The notes below the pieces were generated by a model. It was not told the DNA's origin. It saw nothing but the letters and a program-made list of their open reading frames with translations, and ran no database searches. A stretch of DNA of 10,282 nt, from contig JAISAX010000703.1 of NCBI GenBank assembly GCA_031266495.1, forward strand, positions 1 to 10,282, in the 5' to 3' direction. Origin of the DNA: Opitutaceae bacterium. GTDB taxonomy: Bacteria; Verrucomicrobiota; Verrucomicrobiae; Opitutales; Opitutaceae. Each line of letters begins with the position of its first letter. The first letter of the stretch is position 1. Below, piece after piece: positions 1-6,830 of this stretch. The position numbers and the translations under genes were made by a program.

Positions 1-13
1 CCGGAAAGAGCGT

Positions 14-57
14 CCCCCCCCCCCTTTTTTTTCTCTCTCTTTCTCTCTTTCGCTCCC
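14..57 (+). repeat. C11-T8-(CT)n polypyrimidine tract
   Basis: Eleven C (14-24) run directly into eight T (25-32), followed by a CT-rich stretch to about position 57. The tract is bracketed by the short inverted pieces CCGG/GAGCG (1-12) and CGCTC/CCGG (51-59). It has the same character as the C-tracts that precede the minus-strand genes, here oriented with C on the + strand. The nearest supported start on this strand is at 281, far beyond the usual 38-43 nt, so the tract may belong to a gene leader that was later interrupted by the repeats at 63-216. Its function is unknown. Confidence 0.75.
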
Positions 58-62
58 GGAAA

Positions 63-81
63 CACGGGCTGGAAGCCCGTG
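63..81. repeat. REP-like small palindrome
   Basis: CACGGGCT and AGCCCGTG form a perfect 8-bp stem with the 3-nt loop GGA. A related GC-rich inverted repeat (CGGGC-ttccc-GCCCG, 202-216) lies at the far end of the same gene-free stretch. I infer a dispersed extragenic palindrome. Only the palindrome itself is seen here, and dispersal cannot be tested from one window. Confidence 0.5.
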
Positions 82-177
82 CCACGCCGGAATGCGTCTT
101 CTTTTGAAAATGCGCCCCGGATGGATAACCAACTGCTCCCTCAATCGTTTCGAGCGAAGCGACAGTCTGCCAAATCG

Positions 178-216
178 AGAATCGAGAATCGAAAATCCCT
201 CCGGGCTTCCCGCCCG
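178..216. repeat. Short direct repeats followed by small hairpin
   Basis: Three near-copies of the 7-mer ATCGAGA/ATCGAAA run head to tail at about 175-196. A 5-bp GC stem (CGGGC 202-206, GCCCG 212-216, loop TTCCC) follows. With the palindrome at 63-81, this marks 61-216 as repeat-type intergenic DNA rather than coding sequence. The reading frame is open through it, but the encoded peptide looks unnatural, being rich in Arg, Ser and Asn without hydrophobic structure. Confidence 0.4.
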
Positions 217-280
217 TGTGGAGATGTCCTTGCCCGATCTTCGCAATCTGCATGTAGATGGAATCCGTCTTTTCTTTGCC

Positions 281-1018
281 ATGCACGTAACTGACTCCCG
301 ACAAGCCCCCCTCCCCCCCCCCTCCCCTGCTTCCACGCACAGCAAACGTCGGCGACGACGCATTGTCGCCACTGCCGTTTTCGCCATCGTCCTCTGTGCG
401 GCCTACGCCTTCTGGCCGCGGGCGGCGCGGCTGCGCAGCTTCGACCCCGACGAGGTGGCGCGGATCGACGCGCAGGCGTGGCGGCATTATTATGAGAAAA
501 ATTACGTCCGGCTCACACGTGATCTTTACCGCTTGTGCCGGCGTCAGCTCGGGGCGTCTCCGGCGCGCAGCTTGCAAATCGGCTGGCAGGCGGCGCGGGC
601 CGCCCGGGTGTTCCAGAAGTCGAGGAGCAGGGAGCAGGCGCGGGAGGCTCTTCCGTATCTGGAGAGATATTACAATATCATCCGGACGGTGAGCGGCGAA
701 TCGTTCGCGACGGACGAGGCCGCGCGGCTGGAACTGGAATGGTGGCAGCAACGGCGGGAAAACATCCCGCCCGAGGAGTACGCCCGGCCCATGGCCGCTT
801 GCGCGGCGGTGTTGTACGGGGTTTTTAATGACGATATCAGGCTGTCCGCCGAGATCCGCGCCCGGATGATGGCCTGGCGCGATGCGCGGGGCGGCGCAAT
901 GACCGATGATGACTGGCGTCACATTGCGGGGGAGTTGCGCCGCGCCACCCGCCACTTCCACGCGGGGGTGCAGCAAACCGCCCGCGCCGTCAGTCCCCCG
1001 CGTGACGAAACACCGTGA
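281..1018 (+). CDS. Single-pass membrane-anchored protein of unknown function
   Basis: The product is 245 residues and I recognise no family. The N-terminus has a short proline-rich segment (10-17), then a basic cluster KRRRRR (22-27), one hydrophobic helix (about 28-45), and a soluble helical remainder rich in Trp, Tyr and Arg (HYYEKNY 69-75, ELEWWQQRR 151-159). By the positive-inside rule the short N-terminus is cytoplasmic and the main domain lies outside the membrane. The frame is open from 92, but 92-280 crosses repeat-type DNA, so I chose ATG 281. ATG 224 is in frame and cannot be excluded. There is no Shine-Dalgarno; the bases before ATG 281 are pyrimidine-rich (TCTTTTCTTTGCC). The end overlaps the convergent branching-enzyme gene by 29 bp. 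The start is less certain than the gene. Confidence 0.75.
   Translation: MHVTDSRQAPLPPPSPASTHSKRRRRRIVATAVFAIVLCAAYAFWPRAARLRSFDPDEVARIDAQAWRHYYEKNYVRLTRDLYRLCRRQLGASPARSLQIGWQAARAARVFQKSRSREQAREALPYLERYYNIIRTVSGESFATDEAARLELEWWQQRRENIPPEEYARPMAACAAVLYGVFNDDIRLSAEIRARMMAWRDARGGAMTDDDWRHIAGELRRATRHFHAGVQQTARAVSPPRDETP
306..327 (+). repeat. C-tract inside the 5' end of the membrane-protein gene
   Basis: C6-T-C10-T-C4 lies 25 nt after ATG 281 and is translated as the proline-rich segment around residues 9-15. A one-base length change would shift the frame for the whole protein. No in-frame start codon lies between the tract and the membrane helix, so translation must begin before it. Confidence 0.8.
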
Positions 1019-3017
1019 CGCTCATCGGCGGGAGCGTGAGCAGGAGGCTCTGCCCCAAACCGTGCGCGGCGACCGGCGAGGCGTGTTTGCCGCCGTCGTT
1101 GCCGAGGCCGGTGCCGCCGTAGTACGCGCTGTTGGTATTCATGATTTCCTGCCACCGGCCGCCGTGCGGCACGCCGATCCGGTAGTCTTCGCGCACGAGT
1201 GGCGTGAAGTGGCCGATGATGGCGAGTTTCGTTTTGCCGTCGGGCGAGATGCGCAGGAAGGCGATCACGCTGGCCGCGGCGTCGTCGCCGGCGATCCAGC
1301 AAAAACCTTTCGGCGTGAGGTCGGTGGCGTGCAGGGCGGGTTCGTCGCGGTAGAGGCGGTTGAGGTCGCGGACGAGGAGGCGGATGCCGTCGTGGTCCTG
1401 GTATTGCAGGAGGCGCCAGTCGAGCTGGCGCGCGTAGGCCCACTCGGAGCTTTGCCCGAATTCGCCGCCCATGAAGAGGAGTTTTTTGCCCGGCCAGGTC
1501 CACATGTGGCCGTAGAGGGCGCGCAGGTTGGCGGCTTTTTGCGGGATGTCGCCCGCGCCCATTTTCATGAGGAGCGAGCCTTTGCCGTGCACGACTTCGT
1601 CGTGCGAGAAGACGGTCACGAATTTTTCCGAATACTGGTAGAGCGCGCCGAAGGTGAGTTCGTTGTGGTGCCAGCGGCGGTGGATGGGGTCTTTTTCAAA
1701 GAAGCCGAGCGTGTCGTGCATCCAGCCCATGTTCCATTTGAAGTCGAAGCCGATGCCGCCCTCGGCCACGGGCTTCGTGATGCCGGCGAAGGCGGTGGAT
1801 TCCTCGGCGATCATGAGCGCGCCGGGATAATACTCGTGGACGAGGCGGTTGGTCTCGCGGAGGAAGTCGATGGCGTCGAGGTTTTCGCGTCCGCCGAACT
1901 TGTTGGGGATCCATTCGCCGTCCTTGCGCGAGTAGTCGAGGTAGAGCATCGAGGCGACGGCGTCCACGCGCAGGCCGTCGATGTGGTAGCGGTCAAACCA
2001 TGACAGGGCGTTGGCGACGAGGAAGCAGCGGACTTCGTGGCGTCCGTAGTTGAAAATCAATGTTCCCCAGTCCATGTGCGCGCCCTGGCGCGGGTCGGAG
2101 TGTTCGTAGAGGTGCGTGCCGTCGAATTCGGCGAGGGCAAACGCATCGCGCGGGAAATGCGCGGGCACCCAGTCCACGATGATGCCGAGGCCGCGCTGGT
2201 GGAGGTGATCCACAAAAAACGCAAAATCCTCCGGCGTGCCGTAACGCTGCGTGGGCGCATAGAAACCGGTGACCTGGTAGCCCCACGAGCCGTCGAACGG
2301 ATGCTCGGCCACGGGCATGACCTCGATGTGCGTGAAGCCGTGTTCGAGCGCATGGTCGGCGAGTTGCGGGGCGAGTTCGCGGTAGGAAAACACGCGGTCG
2401 CCGTCCTCGACCTTGCGTTTCCAGGAGCCGAGATGGACTTCGTAGATCGAGAGGGCGCGGTCGGGGTTGCCGGCCTGCTCGCGGCGGCGGGCCAGCCAGG
2501 CGTCGTCGCCCCACGTGTGTTTGCGCGGGTTGCAGACGATGGACGCGTTGCCGGGGGGGGCCTCGAACCGGGTGCCGCAGGGGTCGGTCTTGAGGCGGAT
2601 ATTGCCCGCCTGGTCGAAGATTTCGTATTTGTAGAGTTCGCCTTCGCCGAGCGAGGGCAGGAAGAGTTCCCAGACGCCGGAGGCGCCGAGCGAGCGCATC
2701 GGGCAGGCGCGTCCGTCCCACTGGTTGAAATTGCCCACGACTGAAACGCGCCGGGCCGAGGGCGCCCAGACGGCGAACGACACGCCGGCCACACCGTCGA
2801 TCACGCGGGGGTGCGCGCCGAGTTTTTCGTAGATGCGGTGCTCGTTGCCTTCGTTGAACAAGTACAGGTCCTGCTCGCCGAGCGTGGGGAGGAAGGACCA
2901 GGGATCGAACACCTGGAAGATATGGCCGTTGGCGTAGGTGGCTCGGAGTTGGTAGCGGAAAAAATCGCGGCGCGGGAGGAAGAGTTCAAAAAAACCCTCG
3001 GGCGCGATCCGCTCCAT
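990..3017 (-). CDS. glgB: 1,4-alpha-glucan (glycogen) branching enzyme, shortened N-terminus
   Basis: This cytosolic GH13 enzyme moves alpha-1,4 chain ends to make alpha-1,6 branches in glycogen. Numbering from the ATG at 3017 (675 aa): the end of the first N-terminal module (about 1-65), CBM48 (about 78-170, SFAVWAPSARRVSVVGNFN), catalytic barrel with region I DWVPAHF (282-288), nucleophile D352 in GLRVDAVAS, acid/base E405 in MIAEEST, HDE 472-474, and a C-terminal beta domain. All catalytic residues are present. About 60-70 residues found at the start of E. coli-type GlgB are missing: the homology begins at MERIAPEGFFELFLPRR, next to the C-tracts. The frame continues upstream to 3167 but only as Pro-rich translation of those tracts, with no ATG. 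TTG 3056 is the alternative start. ATG 3017 gives the 39-nt tract-to-start spacing seen at other genes here. No partner glycogen genes are in view. Confidence 0.93.
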   Translation of the reverse strand: MERIAPEGFFELFLPRRDFFRYQLRATYANGHIFQVFDPWSFLPTLGEQDLYLFNEGNEHRIYEKLGAHPRVIDGVAGVSFAVWAPSARRVSVVGNFNQWDGRACPMRSLGASGVWELFLPSLGEGELYKYEIFDQAGNIRLKTDPCGTRFEAPPGNASIVCNPRKHTWGDDAWLARRREQAGNPDRALSIYEVHLGSWKRKVEDGDRVFSYRELAPQLADHALEHGFTHIEVMPVAEHPFDGSWGYQVTGFYAPTQRYGTPEDFAFFVDHLHQRGLGIIVDWVPAHFPRDAFALAEFDGTHLYEHSDPRQGAHMDWGTLIFNYGRHEVRCFLVANALSWFDRYHIDGLRVDAVASMLYLDYSRKDGEWIPNKFGGRENLDAIDFLRETNRLVHEYYPGALMIAEESTAFAGITKPVAEGGIGFDFKWNMGWMHDTLGFFEKDPIHRRWHHNELTFGALYQYSEKFVTVFSHDEVVHGKGSLLMKMGAGDIPQKAANLRALYGHMWTWPGKKLLFMGGEFGQSSEWAYARQLDWRLLQYQDHDGIRLLVRDLNRLYRDEPALHATDLTPKGFCWIAGDDAAASVIAFLRISPDGKTKLAIIGHFTPLVREDYRIGVPHGGRWQEIMNTNSAYYGGTGLGNDGGKHASPVAAHGLGQSLLLTLPPMSVTVFRHAGD

Positions 3018-3056
3018 TTCGTATGCAATGGACGCCGGGGCGACGGCAGCGGGCAA

Positions 3057-3108
3057 GGGGGGGGGGGGGGGGGGGGTAACCGGTGGGGGGGGGGGGGGGG
3101 GGGGGGGG
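3057..3108 (-). repeat. Double C-tract (C24, C20) in the glgB leader
   Basis: On the minus strand C24 (3108-3085) and C20 (3076-3057) are separated by CACCGGTTA-like sequence that contains the palindrome ACCGGT. A CT-rich run (about 3130-3111) precedes them. The second tract ends 39 nt before ATG 3017. These are the longest homopolymers in the window, and their exact lengths are likely to be unreliable in any assembly. The plus strand here could form G-quadruplexes. Confidence 0.85.
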
Positions 3109-3149
3109 CCGGAGGAGAAGAGAGAGAGGATGACGCTGATTATGTGTTT

Positions 3150-3166
3150 TATCCGGATTCCGGATA
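3150..3166. promoter_or_regulatory. 17-bp perfect dyad between the glycosidase-like gene and glgB
   Basis: TATCCGGA-T-TCCGGATA is a perfect 8+1+8 palindrome. It starts one base after the stop codon of the 3168-5993 gene and lies about 130 bp before the glgB ATG. As RNA it could form a 7-bp stem with a 3-nt loop, but no U-run follows on either strand, so a classic terminator is unlikely. An operator for glgB, or a mRNA 3'-end hairpin, are both possible. Confidence 0.45.
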
Positions 3167-3167
3167 C

Positions 3168-5993
3168 TTATCGGGCGGCATCGCCTAACTCTGTCCCGAA
3201 CGCCCTTGCCACGGCTCGCCTTGCCTCCGCAAACGTTGCCATGAGCGTTTCCGACTCGGGTCCATAATAGAAAATATCCGGAGAATCTTTTGCAGGAAGA
3301 GAAAGTATCCCGCTCGCATCGCTTTTCAACAACCATGTGGCGCCATCAAAAACCGAATACACACGAAACGCCTTCCCCGGCTCGACCGACACCTTGACGA
3401 CGCCAGGAATTTTTAATGCAACCCGGTCGAAGCGTTTTGCCTTTTCCTGTTCCCGCAGCAGCGCCTTGTTCCATGCCACCACCACCGCCCCGCCCGGAGC
3501 CGGATGCCTGTTGATGGCCCATTCCGGCTGAAAGGGCGCGAAGGGACGAATCCCGGTTTTGTCGAGAACAGCGGCGACAATATCCACCCCCAGCCGGTTG
3601 ATGCCGCCGCGCACAGGCAAATCCGGATTGATATGAAACACCCGGTTTTCCCCGACCCGCCACGCCGTCAGCAATGGCGTGCCCTCCTCGCTTGCAAACA
3701 ACACTTCGCGCCCGCGTCCGCCGCTCGCAATGCCCTGTGCTTCCCGCGGCGCATCCCACCAACGAGCCTGCAATTCCCGGTCGCCGCGACGCAACGTCTT
3801 GCTCAGGCAAACGGGTTTTGGGAGTAGTGAGATATCAATGACCTCCTTCACTCCGGAATCCATCAAAACGCTGTCGCGGTAAGACGCATCCGGCTTCCAC
3901 ACGACCGCGTCGGTCGCGGGCCGTTCGATATTGCGGTCGCTCCGCCATGCCGCGCCGCCATGCAAAACCAGTATCCGCTCCTCCCCCCCCGCCCCCTCAA
4001 TCCAGGTCCTGACGCTCCCAAGCTGCGCGGTCGTGGCCAATGCCGGGCAGAAAAAAAGCACGCGCGTGTTTGTATCCAGAATACCATTCCATGCGTCGCG
4101 CCCTACTTGTTCAAAATCCACATTCAACACATTCAGGTACGCCGCCAGATTGCCCTCCTGCTCCAGCGAATGGCTGGAACCGGCCTGGTATTCCAGCACG
4201 GAGCGGCTGGCCACCACGGTGACATCCGCGCGCTTCCGGACGATGTTGTCCTCTTCCTGACGCCGGAGCAGAAACGCGTTTGCCCCGGCCATCCAGTGAT
4301 CAAAGCGCTCTTGTTGAGCCGCCCCCAGCAAGGCGCGTTCCGGCCACGGCCCCTCGACATATTGGGTATTGTAGAACCGCAACTTGCACGACCCCGTTGC
4401 ATCGTAATAGAAGGCGAAGGCCGTTTCCCTGTCGTAGCGGCTCGGTCCATGCCCTCCGGCATTGATTTCACCAACCAGATCCATTTCAGGGCCGCCGTCC
4501 CGGTGGCGCAAAGGCGCCAGCGTGTGACGCCACGTCGCCAGTTGCGAGGGTGTACCGAAAAACTCGATACCGACCGATCCGAGATTGGCGAGCCGCCCGA
4601 ACAGCGTGAAATCGGAGCCATTGGAAACATCCTCGGGGTTCACGCCGATGCTCAATTCACGTCCCCGCGCCACGGCCACCCGCCCCAGCCGGTCGATGAA
4701 CGCCAGGTGATGGAAATGCCACAGCGCATTGAACAACAACAGCCGTTTCGCCTCCATCGGGTCATCCTTCGCCTGCTTTTCCGTGGCGCACACAAACGCA
4801 TCCCATGACGGCCATCCAAAACTTTCCGGCGTCAGCGGGATGGAACTGAAACGGCTCCAGTAATCCGCAAAGCCCCATGTTTCTTCCGGGCTTTTCAGGC
4901 TGAGTTCAAGCCCTGTTCCTTTCAGATACCGTATCCATTGTGCCACTGCCGACTCTCCGTAACCCCAGCGTCCCCCGGCATACGGCCAGATGTAATCGAT
5001 CAGCAAAAAACTGTCGTAACCAAGATCGAAGACCGTGTTCAACCGTTCCCGCATCATTTCGAAAACAGGTTCCTGCGTCGTATCAATCGCATGGAAATCA
5101 AGAAATCCACGGCGCCCCAATTCGCGTGACGATGGCCAGAGCGCCTGATCCGGCGTGAACCCGTCCCAGCGCGTCGCATAAAGATGATTGTTTCGCGCCC
5201 ACGCCTTCAGGCTCGCGCTGGAAACGAAGTGCGCCTCGAACATGTTGAAAAAGCCGGCCCGATTGTAGTCTCTCATCCCTTCGGCCAGGCCCGCATACGG
5301 CGTTATCGCCCCCGAATCGATGCCGAATCGTCCCGGGAAATTTTTCTCCGCCCACGCCTTCCAGATTTTCACCCGCGCCGGAGGCGTCACCGCGATGGCA
5401 TTTTCCGCGACGATCACTCGGGGCGATTTGTAGTCGGCGGGGATATGCCCCGCATCCGGTTCCGGTTTTGGCGTGACCCACCTGGGCAACGCTTTCGTGT
5501 CCGCAAAAAACACCCTCGTTTCCCCGTTCGCAATTTCGACAAAACATTTTTTCAGGACGACACTCGCCGGGGCTTTTGTCCGCAAGCGCCACCGGATATC
5601 TGTAATATTAACAGGGATACCGGCGCCTCCGTCCGTCGGGGTGAAATCGTCCGGCAGCCACCGGTTGTCTCCCTCCCTCGCCGGTTTTTTCCCGACCCAA
5701 CAAAACCCCGCGTGATCCAGCAAAACGGGTGTGATCTCCACATCCCCCACATCCTCGAAACGCGCATGGATCGAAAGCACTCCGCCGATGCCCGCGCCAT
5801 CATCCCATATTGCATAGGTGCCAGGCTGATTCGCCGTTATCCGCAAACCGTTTTCCCCGATACGCTGTAACCGAAGGCGATCGGTGCCCCACTCGTTCTG
5901 ATAATAAAAACGCTGGTCCTGCGAGCCGCCGCAAACGAACGGCAAGGTGGCCAAGAAGAACGTGACAAAGGAAAGCCGGTTCAGGTTGCACAT
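3168..5993 (-). CDS. Secreted multidomain glycosidase-like protein (941 aa), family not assigned
   Basis: The likely role is hydrolysis of a glycan outside the cytoplasm, by inference. Residues 1-24 form a signal peptide (hydrophobic core SFVTFFLATLPFV). In order: an N-terminal beta-rich domain (about 27-165), a region that reads like a TIM barrel (about 190-580, with YDSFLLIDYIWPYAGG, NPEDVS and VGEINAGG), a Rossmann-like domain (about 588-815, with TRVLFFCPALATT and RILVLHGGAAW), and a C-terminal beta domain (about 825-910). This order resembles GH42-type beta-galactosidases with their trimerisation domain, but I see no certain family signature. Glu454 and Glu509 are candidate catalytic acids; Asp333 is another. 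Cys21 is not a good lipobox (F-V-C). ATG 5993 is preceded by TTCAC and a pyrimidine leader, with no Shine-Dalgarno. The neighbours are cell-surface proteins, which fits a polysaccharide-related role. Confidence 0.75.
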   Translation of the reverse strand: MCNLNRLSFVTFFLATLPFVCGGSQDQRFYYQNEWGTDRLRLQRIGENGLRITANQPGTYAIWDDGAGIGGVLSIHARFEDVGDVEITPVLLDHAGFCWVGKKPAREGDNRWLPDDFTPTDGGAGIPVNITDIRWRLRTKAPASVVLKKCFVEIANGETRVFFADTKALPRWVTPKPEPDAGHIPADYKSPRVIVAENAIAVTPPARVKIWKAWAEKNFPGRFGIDSGAITPYAGLAEGMRDYNRAGFFNMFEAHFVSSASLKAWARNNHLYATRWDGFTPDQALWPSSRELGRRGFLDFHAIDTTQEPVFEMMRERLNTVFDLGYDSFLLIDYIWPYAGGRWGYGESAVAQWIRYLKGTGLELSLKSPEETWGFADYWSRFSSIPLTPESFGWPSWDAFVCATEKQAKDDPMEAKRLLLFNALWHFHHLAFIDRLGRVAVARGRELSIGVNPEDVSNGSDFTLFGRLANLGSVGIEFFGTPSQLATWRHTLAPLRHRDGGPEMDLVGEINAGGHGPSRYDRETAFAFYYDATGSCKLRFYNTQYVEGPWPERALLGAAQQERFDHWMAGANAFLLRRQEEDNIVRKRADVTVVASRSVLEYQAGSSHSLEQEGNLAAYLNVLNVDFEQVGRDAWNGILDTNTRVLFFCPALATTAQLGSVRTWIEGAGGEERILVLHGGAAWRSDRNIERPATDAVVWKPDASYRDSVLMDSGVKEVIDISLLPKPVCLSKTLRRGDRELQARWWDAPREAQGIASGGRGREVLFASEEGTPLLTAWRVGENRVFHINPDLPVRGGINRLGVDIVAAVLDKTGIRPFAPFQPEWAINRHPAPGGAVVVAWNKALLREQEKAKRFDRVALKIPGVVKVSVEPGKAFRVYSVFDGATWLLKSDASGILSLPAKDSPDIFYYGPESETLMATFAEARRAVARAFGTELGDAAR

Positions 5994-6031
5994 GTGAAGA
6001 AGAGTTGGATGAAGGCGGGCGAAAGTCGGGA

Positions 6032-6042
6032 GGGGGGGGGGG
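6032..6042 (-). repeat. C11 tract in leader of the 941-aa protein gene
   Basis: Eleven uninterrupted C on the minus strand end 38 nt before ATG 5993. They are followed by a pyrimidine-rich leader (TCCCGACTTTCGCC...CTCTTCTTCAC). A GCC triplet run (about 6050-6062) lies just upstream. The whole 85-bp gap between this gene and the pseudopilin gene consists of this tract region. Confidence 0.85.
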
Positions 6043-6078
6043 AAGGGGAGCGGCGGCGGCGGGGGGACGCGCCCGTTT

Positions 6079-6747
6079 CTATTCCCAAAAAAAGACCGTT
6101 TGTTTCGCCCCCAGTGGAGGGCTGTTCCGTTGCGACGGATCCTGGGCGCGTATCCATTTCACATGACCGTCGCAAAACAGGTAATTCGCCCCGCCGCCGG
6201 TTTCGGTATTGGGCTGGAAACTGTCGCAACTGACGGCCATGTCGAAATTGAAATCGTTCCCGTCCGGCTTGATGTAGGCATCCGCCAGCAGGACGGTCAG
6301 AGAGGGCCGGCTCAATGCGTGGATTTTCGGCAGGTTGAATACATTCGCGAACATGTTCAGGCCAAAACCGCCCGTGTTGTTGGCCGTCGGATACCGGGAG
6401 CGGCTGACCGGGTTGAACAACGAGGCGAGACGTTTGTCGGGATTTATCCACGCCCCGTTTTCCAGACGCCAGGCCGGGTCCTGGAGATAGCCCTCTTCAA
6501 CGAGCACCCGGAGCCATGATTTGTTGGCGGGGCCGTTCCAGACCGCAAGGCCCGTCCCCTTGTGATCATCGGTGTAGGAAAACAGGGACATGCCAATCTG
6601 CCGTATGTCGGAAATTGCCTTCGCCTTTTGCGCGCTGATCCGGATCCTGGATACCGTCACAATCATGATGTCCGCCAGCACTCCTGTGATGGCGATGACA
6701 ACCAGCAATTCCGCGAGAGTAAATGCGACAACTTTTCTCGTTCTCAT
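6079..6747 (-). CDS. Pseudopilin-like protein, prepilin N-terminus with variant H-X9-DG C-terminus
   Basis: The product is 222 residues. The N-terminal signal is a short basic leader MRTRKVVA, then FTLAELLVVIAITGVL. F9 is the expected +1 residue and E13 the conserved Glu+5; Ala replaces the usual Gly at -1. A prepilin peptidase should cut between A8 and F9, and the hydrophobic helix (9-30) packs into a pilus or type II secretion pseudopilus or stays in the membrane. The C-terminal part has GGGANYLFCDGHVKW (184-198), the core of the prepilin-processing-associated H-X9-DG domain. The His expected ten residues before D193 is Thr183 here. Such proteins are abundant in Verrucomicrobiota, Planctomycetota and Lentisphaerota, often near glycan-degrading genes. 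ATG 6747 is the only start that keeps the leader. No Shine-Dalgarno is seen. Confidence 0.9.
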   Translation of the reverse strand: MRTRKVVAFTLAELLVVIAITGVLADIMIVTVSRIRISAQKAKAISDIRQIGMSLFSYTDDHKGTGLAVWNGPANKSWLRVLVEEGYLQDPAWRLENGAWINPDKRLASLFNPVSRSRYPTANNTGGFGLNMFANVFNLPKIHALSRPSLTVLLADAYIKPDGNDFNFDMAVSCDSFQPNTETGGGANYLFCDGHVKWIRAQDPSQRNSPPLGAKQTVFFWE

Positions 6748-6766
6748 GATCAGTATGGTCTGCGCC

Positions 6767-6780
6767 GGGGGGGGGGGGGG
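6767..6780 (-). repeat. C14 tract in the pseudopilin-gene leader
   Basis: Fourteen C on the minus strand end 19 nt before ATG 6747, closer than at the other genes. They are preceded by the pyrimidine-rich CCCTCCTCCT. The 3' part of the leader (GGCGCAGACCATACTGATC) is not pyrimidine-rich, unlike the leaders of the 10194 and 5993 genes. Confidence 0.85.
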
Positions 6781-6830
6781 AGGAGGAGGGCCTGCTTGCG
6801 GGGTCAGCGGTTATTTTTCAGAGGCGACAC

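Noticed and set aside
906..2003. A 365-codon + strand frame (and others to 2744) across glgB
   Set aside because: It lies entirely opposite a clear branching enzyme with all catalytic motifs; the composition is Val/Ala/Glu-rich shadow sequence.
2553..2560. G8 run inside glgB (and C8 at 3983-3990 in the 941-aa gene) as phase-variation sites
   Set aside because: Both are in frame, modest in length for a GC-rich genome and encode ordinary Pro or Gly residues; nothing shows instability.
3057..3108. Long G runs as assembly gap filler
   Set aside because: Similar tracts recur in the same strand and place before several genes, inside graded pyrimidine-rich leaders, which filler would not produce. 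The exact lengths may still be wrong.
5919..5993. Lipoprotein signal on the 941-aa protein (Cys21)
   Set aside because: The residues before the Cys are P-F-V, not a lipobox with a small residue at -1; an ordinary signal peptide fits better.
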